64,000 nt of DNA from Polytrichum commune (lineage: Eukaryota; Streptophyta; Polytrichopsida; Polytrichales; Polytrichaceae). The translations under genes and the position numbers were made by a program. Positions 18,653-27,700 of the stretch are shown here, piece after piece. The notes beneath the pieces were generated by a model. The model did no database searches, was not told where the DNA came from, and saw nothing but the letters and a program-made list of their open reading frames with translations. The stretch's first letter is position 1. Each line of letters begins with the position of its first letter. Location of the stretch: NCBI GenBank assembly GCA_950295325.1, contig OX485805.1:59091865-59155864 (forward strand), written 5' to 3'.

Positions 18653-19038
18653 AAATGACTATATGACGGAAGTTGGGTGAAGTGGCCCGTAGATGCGAAG
18701 TGGCTCTCCATAAACCCTCGACCCATTTTTTTTGCCGGCGGGCCACTTTTTTCCCTCCAAAACGCTGCCATGTCACCCGCCACGCAAGCTTTAGGAGAAG
18801 TGGGCCGACTCTCAATATAAAGCCCTCGGGGCCATATTAGGGGCCATTTGGACAATCTAAGCACTCTCATTGGTTGATGCCTAGGGTTTGGAAACGGCCC
18901 CTAGAAATGGCCCCTAATATAAAGCGGCCCTTAGTGTAGTGATGGTAGGAACCGTTCACTAGTGGCCCACACTAGTAAGTGTGGGTGGGCTATAAGTTCC
19001 TCCAGAAGATGGCATGTCTAACATAATAGTCATAGCTA

Positions 19039-19255
19039 CATTGATTATCCCAATTAATGCAAGTTACTATTTGGAGTTATGTAGTGCTATAACTTTGTAA
19101 TGAGAATATAATATTTTACCAAGCAAAGTTATTTATGTTCTATAATGTCGGAACAACCTATTGAACTTTTGTCGATAAATATTGAACTCCTTAGTAAGGT
19201 GTTATTGCACTACGTAACTCCCAATTGTAACATGCATTGATTGGGATAATCAGTG
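19039..19255. mobile_element. 217-bp foldback MITE with 55-bp terminal inverted repeats
   Basis: 19039-19093 and 19201-19255 are inverted copies with about 9 mismatches, starting CA(T/C)TGATTATCCCAAT. TA flanks both ends (19037-19038 and 19256-19257), compatible with a TA target duplication as in Tc1/mariner-type MITEs. The ~107-bp centre is AT-rich and non-coding. The superfamily is uncertain because the ends are not the usual Stowaway sequence. Confidence 0.75.
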
Positions 19256-19431
19256 TAATGGTTCTATTACAGTCCGTACTGCAAGAATACAGTACTGTAT
19301 CTTGTTGATTTGTAGGGCTTGTAGTAACCAAGTACATGCCCAACTCAGAGTATGGTAGATCCCGGGACAGTTTGCCTCATCCATACAGACACGCGTGGAT
19401 GGTGTTTGCCAACCCCGTACGCATAAGATAG

Positions 19432-19465
19432 GGACGGATGATAAATATGAAAACTTCATCCGTCC
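19432..19465. repeat. 9-bp inverted repeat GGACGGATG...CATCCGTCC
   Basis: A perfect 9-bp arm pair with a 16-base loop. It resembles the GGATGAAG...CTTCATCC inverted repeat present in the ~305-bp units and in every satellite monomer, so it is probably a lone relic of that unit. Confidence 0.65.
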
Positions 19466-19655
19466 ATAGCCAGAGCATATGAGTTTAGATATGGGACATC
19501 TTTACATTCTTGGTATACGCATGCAAAGATCTATACCGTGTTTTCTGGGGCTGAATTTATGGATTTTTAATTATATGTATCAAGTTAATATGTGCACGGT
19601 TGAAGAATTTCTAAGGGAATAATAGGTTTGAAAAAAAAAATTAAAAAAATTAAAA

Positions 19656-19677
19656 ATATATATATATATATATATAT
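19656..19677 (+). repeat. (AT)11 microsatellite in AT-rich DNA
   Basis: A pure AT run inside an A-rich stretch (19630-19830). The stretch between here and the gene at 19838 is AT-rich with no further feature. Confidence 0.95.
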
Positions 19678-19837
19678 GAGTAATATGAAAATTTACATAA
19701 GATTAATATTGAAATATATACGTACAAAAAATGCCTAAACCTATGTATATGTATAATCAAAATATATACCTATGGGGTCAATATGAAAAACGCTATACAA
19801 AAAAATAAAAAAACATTCCGAAATTCTAATCAAGGAT

Positions 19838-21193
19838 CTAATGTGTGGATCGAACGTGTTGCCTCCAGGCTGCTCCATATTGGCCAACAAAGTGTCGGGC
19901 TGCGCCTACGCGGTCAGTATAGAGGCCGCGCTGTGGAATGAACCGACCGTCGTCCGTGCTCCTGAGCATCAGCCCAGGCAACGTACGATCTCTCACCCTA
20001 CCAGGCAGGGTCCACTCGGCATTATCCAAAAAATCTTGGATAAGAGGTCGGAGCTCAGGGGCGTCCAACTCTACCCCCGTGTAGGTATATCCTAAGTCCT
20101 CCCCTATTTCCTCCTGTCGTGCTTCTGCCGCCTCTACCACCTCCGCCCAGTCGCGCGCTCGTTGTAGCTGCCGATCCATATACCGCCCGCTCCACCCAAA
20201 TGCCTGGCGCGCGAACGTGAGGGCGCTCACAATCTCCACGGATGGCGCGTGCTCGTTTCTGCCATAGAGGGTCGTTGTCAGGCCTGTAAGGAATTCCAGG
20301 CAGGACTCCAAATGTGTGTCGATGTCGACCTCGCGGGTGTCGAACGCCCCGCCCAACGCATGTTCGAGACCCTGAAGACTGAAGAGGTCGTGCTCACTGC
20401 AGAGTTGTCGTCCCTCAACGACCGACTCCGCCTGGACGGTGAGCTCGATCCTCACTCCGCCCAAACGACCGACTCGCAACTCGCGCGACATTTCGGTCCA
20501 GCGTTGATGTAGATCTTGCAACTGTCTGGCTCTAATACGCACAGTGCGCGTTGTGGCGGGCACATCGTCGAGTGCCCGCCGAGGGATAACTGACAAGATC
20601 TCATGAATGAGCTCTTGGTAGACCTTGACCTTCGACAGGCGAGGGTCAAGCTGCGGCCTACACTCGACGGAGCCGTAACCAGGTTCGTTGCACATCTCGT
20701 GCAACGTGCCCGCCCTGAACCTACGTGCGCGGTGTTGGTCTTCGCTGAACTTGAATAGTTGCAGAACGTCCGTAGAATATCGCGTGCCGTAGTCAAATAC
20801 GTTCCGTCCTGTCGGAACTGAGAATCCCATCTGTGCGCGATATCGTTGTATGAATGTGTCTATCGCCGGCTCGGCGTACAAGATAGACCACTTCATTCCA
20901 AAAAAAGACACCCTGCAAAGACGAGCGCCTATACTGTAAAGAGCCTCGGACATGGCGGAAACAGGTATATTAACTTGGCTCGTTGATAGCGTACAACTGT
21001 TGGAGGCGCAGGTCAACGTGATTCCGAAGTTCGTTCGCAACGTGTCCACAAGGCAGGCCTTAAAAACCTCCCTATGGTTGTCGTTGTCGCCCGCGAACAC
21101 CTTCACGACGATGGGATCGGAGATCACGTGTAGCCAGTCGTCAAATTCTGGAAGATCCCTCACAGGGATTCTGCGACAGGCTGGGCGCGCCAT
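19838..21193 (-). CDS. Intronless 451-codon gene of unknown function
   Basis: This is the only long open frame in the window: ATG at 21191-21193, TAG at 19838-19840. The protein is soluble-looking, with no signal peptide or membrane segment. An N-terminal part (about residues 1-125) includes V-K-V-F-A-G-D-N-D-N-H-R-E-V-F-K and a W-S-I-L-Y-A-E-P strand-like segment. A middle helical part has V-Y-Q-E-L-I-H-E-I-L and Q-D-L-H-Q-R-W-T-E-M-S-R-E-L. The acidic C-terminal part has E-E-I-G-E-D-L-G-Y and ends in H-V-R-S-T-H. I recognise no catalytic motif or family. The gene is visibly GC- and CpG-richer than its AT-rich flanks. Its start lies about 38 bp from a (TTTAGGG)5 block on the upstream side, so a promoter would have to lie in telomere-type and repeat DNA. 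It may be a subtelomeric gene-family member, a cargo gene or a transferred gene; these are guesses. Confidence 0.75.
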   Translation of the reverse strand: MARPACRRIPVRDLPEFDDWLHVISDPIVVKVFAGDNDNHREVFKACLVDTLRTNFGITLTCASNSCTLSTSQVNIPVSAMSEALYSIGARLCRVSFFGMKWSILYAEPAIDTFIQRYRAQMGFSVPTGRNVFDYGTRYSTDVLQLFKFSEDQHRARRFRAGTLHEMCNEPGYGSVECRPQLDPRLSKVKVYQELIHEILSVIPRRALDDVPATTRTVRIRARQLQDLHQRWTEMSRELRVGRLGGVRIELTVQAESVVEGRQLCSEHDLFSLQGLEHALGGAFDTREVDIDTHLESCLEFLTGLTTTLYGRNEHAPSVEIVSALTFARQAFGWSGRYMDRQLQRARDWAEVVEAAEARQEEIGEDLGYTYTGVELDAPELRPLIQDFLDNAEWTLPGRVRDRTLPGLMLRSTDDGRFIPQRGLYTDRVGAARHFVGQYGAAWRQHVRSTH

Positions 21194-21231
21194 GATGCCG
21201 AAGAGGGTTGGAAGATCTAGTGTCAGCAGGG

Positions 21232-21266
21232 TTTAGGGTTTAGGGTTTAGGGTTTAGGGTTTAGGG
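21232..21266 (+). repeat. Perfect (TTTAGGG)5 interstitial telomere block
   Basis: Five uninterrupted Arabidopsis-type heptamers, G-rich on the + strand, followed by GGGTTACAAGG, the standard start of the satellite-family modules. It is the most regular telomere block in the window, which suggests it is younger than the one at 1828. Confidence 0.95.
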
Positions 21267-21271
21267 GGGTT

Positions 21272-21490
21272 ACAAGGCCATCCTATAGATAATTTTGAAA
21301 TTTTGCGTTTTAGGGAAAATTATTATTGCTCCTACCCCCCCGTTTGTGGGGTCTACGATTCCAACGGTGCAAAATTTGATCTATACACTATCACCATTTG
21401 GGAGATATGGAACGTTTGACTTTCTCTCTAATCACGCTTTGACTTTCTCTAAGTGGTTGTTTTTACTAAAAAAAGTAAAGAATTAGGCTT
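21272..21490 (+). repeat. Diverged telomere-capped module
   Basis: It starts ACAAGG after the telomere block and carries CCTACCCCCCCGTTT, CAACGGTGCAAAA, CACTATCACCATTTGGGAGATATGG and TTGACTTT, the order seen in the relics at 2500-3200 and twice in each satellite monomer. It is a diverged family member, not a copy. Confidence 0.75.
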
Positions 21491-21639
21491 TAAGCAAGCG
21501 TTTAGGCTAAATTAATAGAATTTAAGGGGTTAATCAAGATTTTCTTAATTAATTGGAAAATATTGGACTAAAATGGGGACAATAGGCATAAATGTTATAA
21601 GATGTAGGGTTTGGGGTTGCAAATAGTGGACTAATCAAC

Positions 21640-22134
21640 GTTTTTTTCTTAAAACCAAATTTAATTAAAGGGTTAATCGAGTGTTTCAAGTAAGATGTTT
21701 ATATTTATCTAAGATGGCAACAATTAGCCTAATTATATTAGAATTATTCTAATATGATAGTATTAGACTAATAACACAACAATTAAGGTGTTAATTATGT
21801 ATTTAAGTTAAAAATTAAACATTTAAGATGTTAATCAATCAAGTGGTGTAATTTACCGTACGGTTAGGCTAAAAATGCAACAATTAGTTTAATTATGATA
21901 GCATTAGGCTAATAACACTACAATTAGGATGCTAATCATGCATTTAAGATAAAATTGAAGCATTTAAGCGGTTAATCAAACATATGGTATAAGTTAGCGT
22001 TGGGGCATACTAATAACGCAAGAATTAGTCTAAGTATGATAGTATTAAGTTAATAAAGCAATAATTAGGATGCTAATTGTGCATTTGAAATAAAATTAAA
22101 GCATTTAAGCCATTAATGAAGCATATGGTATAAA
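21640..22134 (+). repeat. 141-bp AT-rich tandem repeat, ~3.5 copies
   Basis: ATGATAGTATTA-type starts occur at 21754, 21895 and 22036, exact 141-bp steps, with a partial copy before. Each unit repeats TAATAAC, CAATTAGGATGCTAAT, GCATTTAAG and GTTAATCAA. The copies are diverged by roughly a fifth by eye. No coding content. Confidence 0.9.
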
Positions 22135-22156
22135 TTTAGGGTTTAGGGTTTAGGGG
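22135..22156 (+). repeat. Short (TTTAGGG)3 block capping the array
   Basis: Two perfect heptamers and a TTTAGGGG run directly into TTACAAGGG, the first module of the satellite array. It marks the array's proximal boundary. Confidence 0.95.
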
Positions 22157-22158
22157 TT

Positions 22159-22271
22159 ACAAGGGCGTTCTTTCAGTTTGGGGGGTGGGAGTCTCGAGCC
22201 GAGGTTTTGGCTACCCCCCCATTCTCGACCCTCGCGATCGCGGTGGTGGAGCCGGAAACTGATACACGTTT
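22159..22271 (+). repeat. 113-bp partial monomer at the array edge
   Basis: This segment is identical to the first 113 bases of the next monomer (22272-22384) and then restarts: ...GATACACGTTT joins ACAAGGGCG. It is a truncated copy produced by a local 113-bp duplication or slippage at the array border. Confidence 0.95.
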
Positions 22272-23537
22272 ACAAGGGCGTTCTTTCAGTTTGGGGGGTG
22301 GGAGTCTCGAGCCGAGGTTTTGGCTACCCCCCCATTCTCGACCCTCGCGATCGCGGTGGTGGAGCCGGAAACTGATACACGTTTTAGGGTTGGCGGATGC
22401 GGGGCCCGCAACGTCGCGGGCCCGCGAGACCCAAGTCTCGCGAGCGACTCATGCTTTAAAATGTTTGGCCCTCACCTCGTGGACCCCGTCGAGGGCAACC
22501 CGAAATGACCTTGCACTCGACGTTCGGACGTGGGTCGTAGTAGTTGCGAGCGGATGAAGTCATGACGTTGGGCGCTTCATCCATCCGTAGCGTGTGCGTA
22601 TTCTATCGTCCCCACGACCGCTACGAGAAGTACGGGCACCTGTAAAATTGCGGCACGTGGCCTTCGGGGTTGGCGGTACGAGTGAAAGTAACTTTTAGGG
22701 TTCCGGTAAAATGAAACCCTAGCTTCTAGGGTTTGCAGTAAAGTACACATATAGATTCTAGGGTTTCCAATAAAGTCGAAACCCTAAACCTACAGGGTTA
22801 ACGGTAAAGTAATAGGGTAGCCTCTAGGGTTTACTGTGGCTTTTAGGGTTTGGTGTGCCTTCCGGGGTTCGCCGTACCTGGTGTTAGGGTTTACCGTAGC
22901 GTTCATGGTCAACGGTGACCAGTTGACTTTGACCCCGGGTTGACTTGGACCTCGAGTTTAGGGTTTGACCTTGCGTTGACTATCGCTCGCCTTCGAGTTG
23001 ACTTTTTGCCGTCGTTGACTTCGTGGGCCCCGTGTTGACTCTTCAGGGTTACATGCGTGTCCCCAAAAAATGAGCATATTTATTTTTGAGAGTTTTTGGC
23101 CCAGGCCCCCTTTATAAAGCAAGGCCTATCCTACGGTGCAAGAAAAAGCCCTACAAGTGTCTTCATTTGTGAGATATGACTAGTTTGACTTTTGGGGGGT
23201 GAGTTGACTTTTTCTACTCTTAGGTGATTGGGAATTTGGATATCGTCTTGCCTTCAGGAAGGACACGGTGAATGTAATGATGTCCTTGGATTTTTCATTC
23301 GAGTGAAATTGAGAAAGTTATGGCCTTTTGAAAAAGCGAATGTAAGGGGGCTAACTTTGCGAGATGAATGAATTTGGGTTATCCGAAGGTACCTACCCCC
23401 CCATTTTGAAGGGTTCTAAACACAATGGAGTAAAAAAAAGCCCTACAAGTATCGCGAGTTGTGAGATTTTGAGGGGGTTGACTTTTTGACCACAAGAGTT
23501 GACTTTTTGACCACAAGAGTTGACTTTTTGCATGGTT
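22272..23537 (+). repeat. Variant first monomer
   Basis: It is full length (1,266 bp) but carries A in GAAATGACC (22503-22511), the base also found in the isolated module at 2093-2484, where all other monomers have G. It shares the other bases with the array, so it sits between the isolated copy and the homogenised units, as edge monomers often do. Confidence 0.85.
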
Positions 23538-23611
23538 ACAAGGGCGTTCTTTCAGTTTGGGGGGTGGGAGTCTCGAGCCGAGGTTTTGGCTACCCCCCCA
23601 TTCTCGACCCT

Positions 23612-23708
23612 CGCGATCGCGGTGGTGGAGCCGGAAACTGATACACGTTTTAGGGTTGGCGGATGCGGGGCCCGCAACGTCGCGGGCCCGCGAGACCCAA
23701 GTCTCGCG
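23612..23708 (+). repeat. Palindrome and hairpin cluster in each monomer
   Basis: Given for monomer 2; every monomer has it. CGCGATCGCG (23612-23621) is a perfect palindrome. GCGGGGCCCGC (23665-23675) and GCGGGCCCGCG (23682-23692) are near-palindromes that can pair with each other. CGCGAGAC-CCAA-GTCTCGCG (23689-23708) is a perfect 8-bp stem with a 4-nt loop. The same bases occur unchanged in the isolated module at 2093-2484. Confidence 0.9.
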
Positions 23709-23978
23709 AGCGACTCATGCTTTAAAATGTTTGGCCCTCACCTCGTGGACCCCGTCGAGGGCAACCCGAAATGGCCTTGCACTCGACGTTCGGACGTGGG
23801 TCGTAGTAGTTGCGAGCGGATGAAGTCATGACGTTGGGCGCTTCATCCATCCGTAGCGTGTGCGTATTCTATCGTCCCCACGACCGCTACGAGAAGTACG
23901 GGCACCTGTAAAATTGCGGCACGTGGCCTTCGGGGTTGGCGGTACGAGTGAAAGTAACTTTTAGGGTTCCGGTAAAAT

Positions 23979-24235
23979 GAAACCCTAGCTTCTAGGGTTT
24001 GCAGTAAAGTACACATATAGATTCTAGGGTTTCCAATAAAGTCGAAACCCTAAACCTACAGGGTTAACGGTAAAGTAATAGGGTAGCCTCTAGGGTTTAC
24101 TGTGGCTTTTAGGGTTTGGTGTGCCTTCCGGGGTTCGCCGTACCTGGTGTTAGGGTTTACCGTAGCGTTCATGGTCAACGGTGACCAGTTGACTTTGACC
24201 CCGGGTTGACTTGGACCTCGAGTTTAGGGTTTGAC
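23979..24235 (+). promoter_or_regulatory. Telo-box cluster in each monomer
   Basis: Monomer 2 coordinates. I count six TAGGGTTT and two AAACCCTA motifs within about 260 bp, plus degenerate ones such as CAGGGTTAAC, between recurring GTAAAGT text. In plants the telo-box AAACCCTA is bound by TRB-type Myb proteins and recurs in promoters of translation genes. Here the motifs are scrambled in both orientations, so this is not a simple telomere tract. Any binding is inference. Confidence 0.6.
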
Positions 24236-24320
24236 CTTGCGTTGACTATCGCTCGCCTTCGAGTTGACTTTTTGCCGTCGTTGACTTCGTGGGCCCCGTG
24301 TTGACTCTTCAGGGTTACAT
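24189..24320 (+). promoter_or_regulatory. W-box (TTGACY) cluster in each monomer
   Basis: Monomer 2 coordinates. Eight TTGACT/TTGACC cores occur here on the + strand. With those near 24451, 24470 and the five at 24744-24791 the monomer has about 15, against roughly 0.6 expected by chance per strand. TTGACY is the core bound by plant WRKY factors. Whether anything binds these copies is unknown. Confidence 0.55.
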
Positions 24321-24375
24321 GCGTGTCCCCAAAAAATGAGCATATTTATTTTTGAGAGTTTTTGGCCCAGGCCCC

Positions 24376-24385
24376 CTTTATAAAG
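24376..24385. promoter_or_regulatory. Conserved CTTTATAAAG palindrome
   Basis: Monomer 2 coordinates. It lies after GGCCCAGGCCCCC. The same arrangement, GGCCTAGGCCCCC then CTTTATAAAG, is kept in the old relic at 2775-2795 although the surrounding sequence has diverged. It resembles a TATA element; a promoter role is only a possibility. Confidence 0.4.
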
Positions 24386-24742
24386 CAAGGCCTATCCTAC
24401 GGTGCAAGAAAAAGCCCTACAAGTGTCTTCATTTGTGAGATATGACTAGTTTGACTTTTGGGGGGTGAGTTGACTTTTTCTACTCTTAGGTGATTGGGAA
24501 TTTGGATATCGTCTTGCCTTCAGGAAGGACACGGTGAATGTAATGATGTCCTTGGATTTTTCATTCGAGTGAAATTGAGAAAGTTATGGCCTTTTGAAAA
24601 AGCGAATGTAAGGGGGCTAACTTTGCGAGATGAATGAATTTGGGTTATCCGAAGGTACCTACCCCCCCATTTTGAAGGGTTCTAAACACAATGGAGTAAA
24701 AAAAAGCCCTACAAGTATCGCGAGTTGTGAGATTTTGAGGGG

Positions 24743-24796
24743 GTTGACTTTTTGACCACAAGAGTTGACTTTTTGACCACAAGAGTTGACTTTTTG
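24743..24796 (+). repeat. 21-bp minisatellite at the monomer end
   Basis: Monomer 2 coordinates. GTTGACTTTTTGACCACAAGA occurs twice and is followed by a third partial GTTGACTTTTTG; starts are at 24743, 24764 and 24785. It is the site of the only length change in the array. Confidence 0.95.
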
Positions 24797-27700
24797 CATG
24801 GTTACAAGGGCGTTCTTTCAGTTTGGGGGGTGGGAGTCTCGAGCCGAGGTTTTGGCTACCCCCCCATTCTCGACCCTCGCGATCGCGGTGGTGGAGCCGG
24901 AAACTGATACACGTTTTAGGGTTGGCGGATGCGGGGCCCGCAACGTCGCGGGCCCGCGAGACCCAAGTCTCGCGAGCGACTCATGCTTTAAAATGTTTGG
25001 CCCTCACCTCGTGGACCCCGTCGAGGGCAACCCGAAATGGCCTTGCACTCGACGTTCGGACGTGGGTCGTAGTAGTTGCGAGCGGATGAAGTCATGACGT
25101 TGGGCGCTTCATCCATCCGTAGCGTGTGCGTATTCTATCGTCCCCACGACCGCTACGAGAAGTACGGGCACCTGTAAAATTGCGGCACGTGGCCTTCGGG
25201 GTTGGCGGTACGAGTGAAAGTAACTTTTAGGGTTCCGGTAAAATGAAACCCTAGCTTCTAGGGTTTGCAGTAAAGTACACATATAGATTCTAGGGTTTCC
25301 AATAAAGTCGAAACCCTAAACCTACAGGGTTAACGGTAAAGTAATAGGGTAGCCTCTAGGGTTTACTGTGGCTTTTAGGGTTTGGTGTGCCTTCCGGGGT
25401 TCGCCGTACCTGGTGTTAGGGTTTACCGTAGCGTTCATGGTCAACGGTGACCAGTTGACTTTGACCCCGGGTTGACTTGGACCTCGAGTTTAGGGTTTGA
25501 CCTTGCGTTGACTATCGCTCGCCTTCGAGTTGACTTTTTGCCGTCGTTGACTTCGTGGGCCCCGTGTTGACTCTTCAGGGTTACATGCGTGTCCCCAAAA
25601 AATGAGCATATTTATTTTTGAGAGTTTTTGGCCCAGGCCCCCTTTATAAAGCAAGGCCTATCCTACGGTGCAAGAAAAAGCCCTACAAGTGTCTTCATTT
25701 GTGAGATATGACTAGTTTGACTTTTGGGGGGTGAGTTGACTTTTTCTACTCTTAGGTGATTGGGAATTTGGATATCGTCTTGCCTTCAGGAAGGACACGG
25801 TGAATGTAATGATGTCCTTGGATTTTTCATTCGAGTGAAATTGAGAAAGTTATGGCCTTTTGAAAAAGCGAATGTAAGGGGGCTAACTTTGCGAGATGAA
25901 TGAATTTGGGTTATCCGAAGGTACCTACCCCCCCATTTTGAAGGGTTCTAAACACAATGGAGTAAAAAAAAGCCCTACAAGTATCGCGAGTTGTGAGATT
26001 TTGAGGGGGTTGACTTTTTGACCACAAGAGTTGACTTTTTGACCACAAGAGTTGACTTTTTGCATGGTTACAAGGGCGTTCTTTCAGTTTGGGGGGTGGG
26101 AGTCTCGAGCCGAGGTTTTGGCTACCCCCCCATTCTCGACCCTCGCGATCGCGGTGGTGGAGCCGGAAACTGATACACGTTTTAGGGTTGGCGGATGCGG
26201 GGCCCGCAACGTCGCGGGCCCGCGAGACCCAAGTCTCGCGAGCGACTCATGCTTTAAAATGTTTGGCCCTCACCTCGTGGACCCCGTCGAGGGCAACCCG
26301 AAATGGCCTTGCACTCGACGTTCGGACGTGGGTCGTAGTAGTTGCGAGCGGATGAAGTCATGACGTTGGGCGCTTCATCCATCCGTAGCGTGTGCGTATT
26401 CTATCGTCCCCACGACCGCTACGAGAAGTACGGGCACCTGTAAAATTGCGGCACGTGGCCTTCGGGGTTGGCGGTACGAGTGAAAGTAACTTTTAGGGTT
26501 CCGGTAAAATGAAACCCTAGCTTCTAGGGTTTGCAGTAAAGTACACATATAGATTCTAGGGTTTCCAATAAAGTCGAAACCCTAAACCTACAGGGTTAAC
26601 GGTAAAGTAATAGGGTAGCCTCTAGGGTTTACTGTGGCTTTTAGGGTTTGGTGTGCCTTCCGGGGTTCGCCGTACCTGGTGTTAGGGTTTACCGTAGCGT
26701 TCATGGTCAACGGTGACCAGTTGACTTTGACCCCGGGTTGACTTGGACCTCGAGTTTAGGGTTTGACCTTGCGTTGACTATCGCTCGCCTTCGAGTTGAC
26801 TTTTTGCCGTCGTTGACTTCGTGGGCCCCGTGTTGACTCTTCAGGGTTACATGCGTGTCCCCAAAAAATGAGCATATTTATTTTTGAGAGTTTTTGGCCC
26901 AGGCCCCCTTTATAAAGCAAGGCCTATCCTACGGTGCAAGAAAAAGCCCTACAAGTGTCTTCATTTGTGAGATATGACTAGTTTGACTTTTGGGGGGTGA
27001 GTTGACTTTTTCTACTCTTAGGTGATTGGGAATTTGGATATCGTCTTGCCTTCAGGAAGGACACGGTGAATGTAATGATGTCCTTGGATTTTTCATTCGA
27101 GTGAAATTGAGAAAGTTATGGCCTTTTGAAAAAGCGAATGTAAGGGGGCTAACTTTGCGAGATGAATGAATTTGGGTTATCCGAAGGTACCTACCCCCCC
27201 ATTTTGAAGGGTTCTAAACACAATGGAGTAAAAAAAAGCCCTACAAGTATCGCGAGTTGTGAGATTTTGAGGGGGTTGACTTTTTGACCACAAGAGTTGA
27301 CTTTTTGACCACAAGAGTTGACTTTTTGCATGGTTACAAGGGCGTTCTTTCAGTTTGGGGGGTGGGAGTCTCGAGCCGAGGTTTTGGCTACCCCCCCATT
27401 CTCGACCCTCGCGATCGCGGTGGTGGAGCCGGAAACTGATACACGTTTTAGGGTTGGCGGATGCGGGGCCCGCAACGTCGCGGGCCCGCGAGACCCAAGT
27501 CTCGCGAGCGACTCATGCTTTAAAATGTTTGGCCCTCACCTCGTGGACCCCGTCGAGGGCAACCCGAAATGGCCTTGCACTCGACGTTCGGACGTGGGTC
27601 GTAGTAGTTGCGAGCGGATGAAGTCATGACGTTGGGCGCTTCATCCATCCGTAGCGTGTGCGTATTCTATCGTCCCCACGACCGCTACGAGAAGTACGGG

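Larger units (their letters stand above)
18315..18930. mobile_element. 616-bp PIF/Harbinger-like MITE
   Basis: 26-bp terminal inverted repeats GGGC(G/C)GCTTTATATTAGGGG... lie at 18315-18340 and 18905-18930 with one mismatch, and both ends are flanked by TTA (18312-18314 and 18931-18933). A 3-bp TTA/TAA duplication is the signature of PIF/Harbinger elements and their Tourist-type MITEs. The element has no transposase frame, so it is non-autonomous. Inside are a 40-bp inverted repeat (18418-18457 with 18528-18567), a second partial terminal-like copy near 18829-18850 and an 8-bp minisatellite at 18597-18652. Confidence 0.85.

Noticed and set aside
18280-18940. CACTA-superfamily ends (CACTA...TAGTG) around the 616-bp element
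   Set aside because: CACTA does occur just outside the left end and TAGTG outside the right end, but no matching 3-bp target duplication fits them. The TTA duplications and 26-bp inverted repeats just inside fit PIF/Harbinger better.
20249-21236. Plus-strand frames of 84-94 codons across the 451-codon gene
   Set aside because: They are antisense shadows of the long minus-strand frame in GC-rich DNA.
23520-23831. Open frames of 88 and 103 codons recurring in every satellite monomer
   Set aside because: They overlap each other in different frames, begin at non-ATG or arbitrary codons, lie in a GC-rich stop-poor palindromic segment and have odd Pro/Arg/Ser-rich sequences with no domain. Their perfect repetition only reflects the identical monomers.
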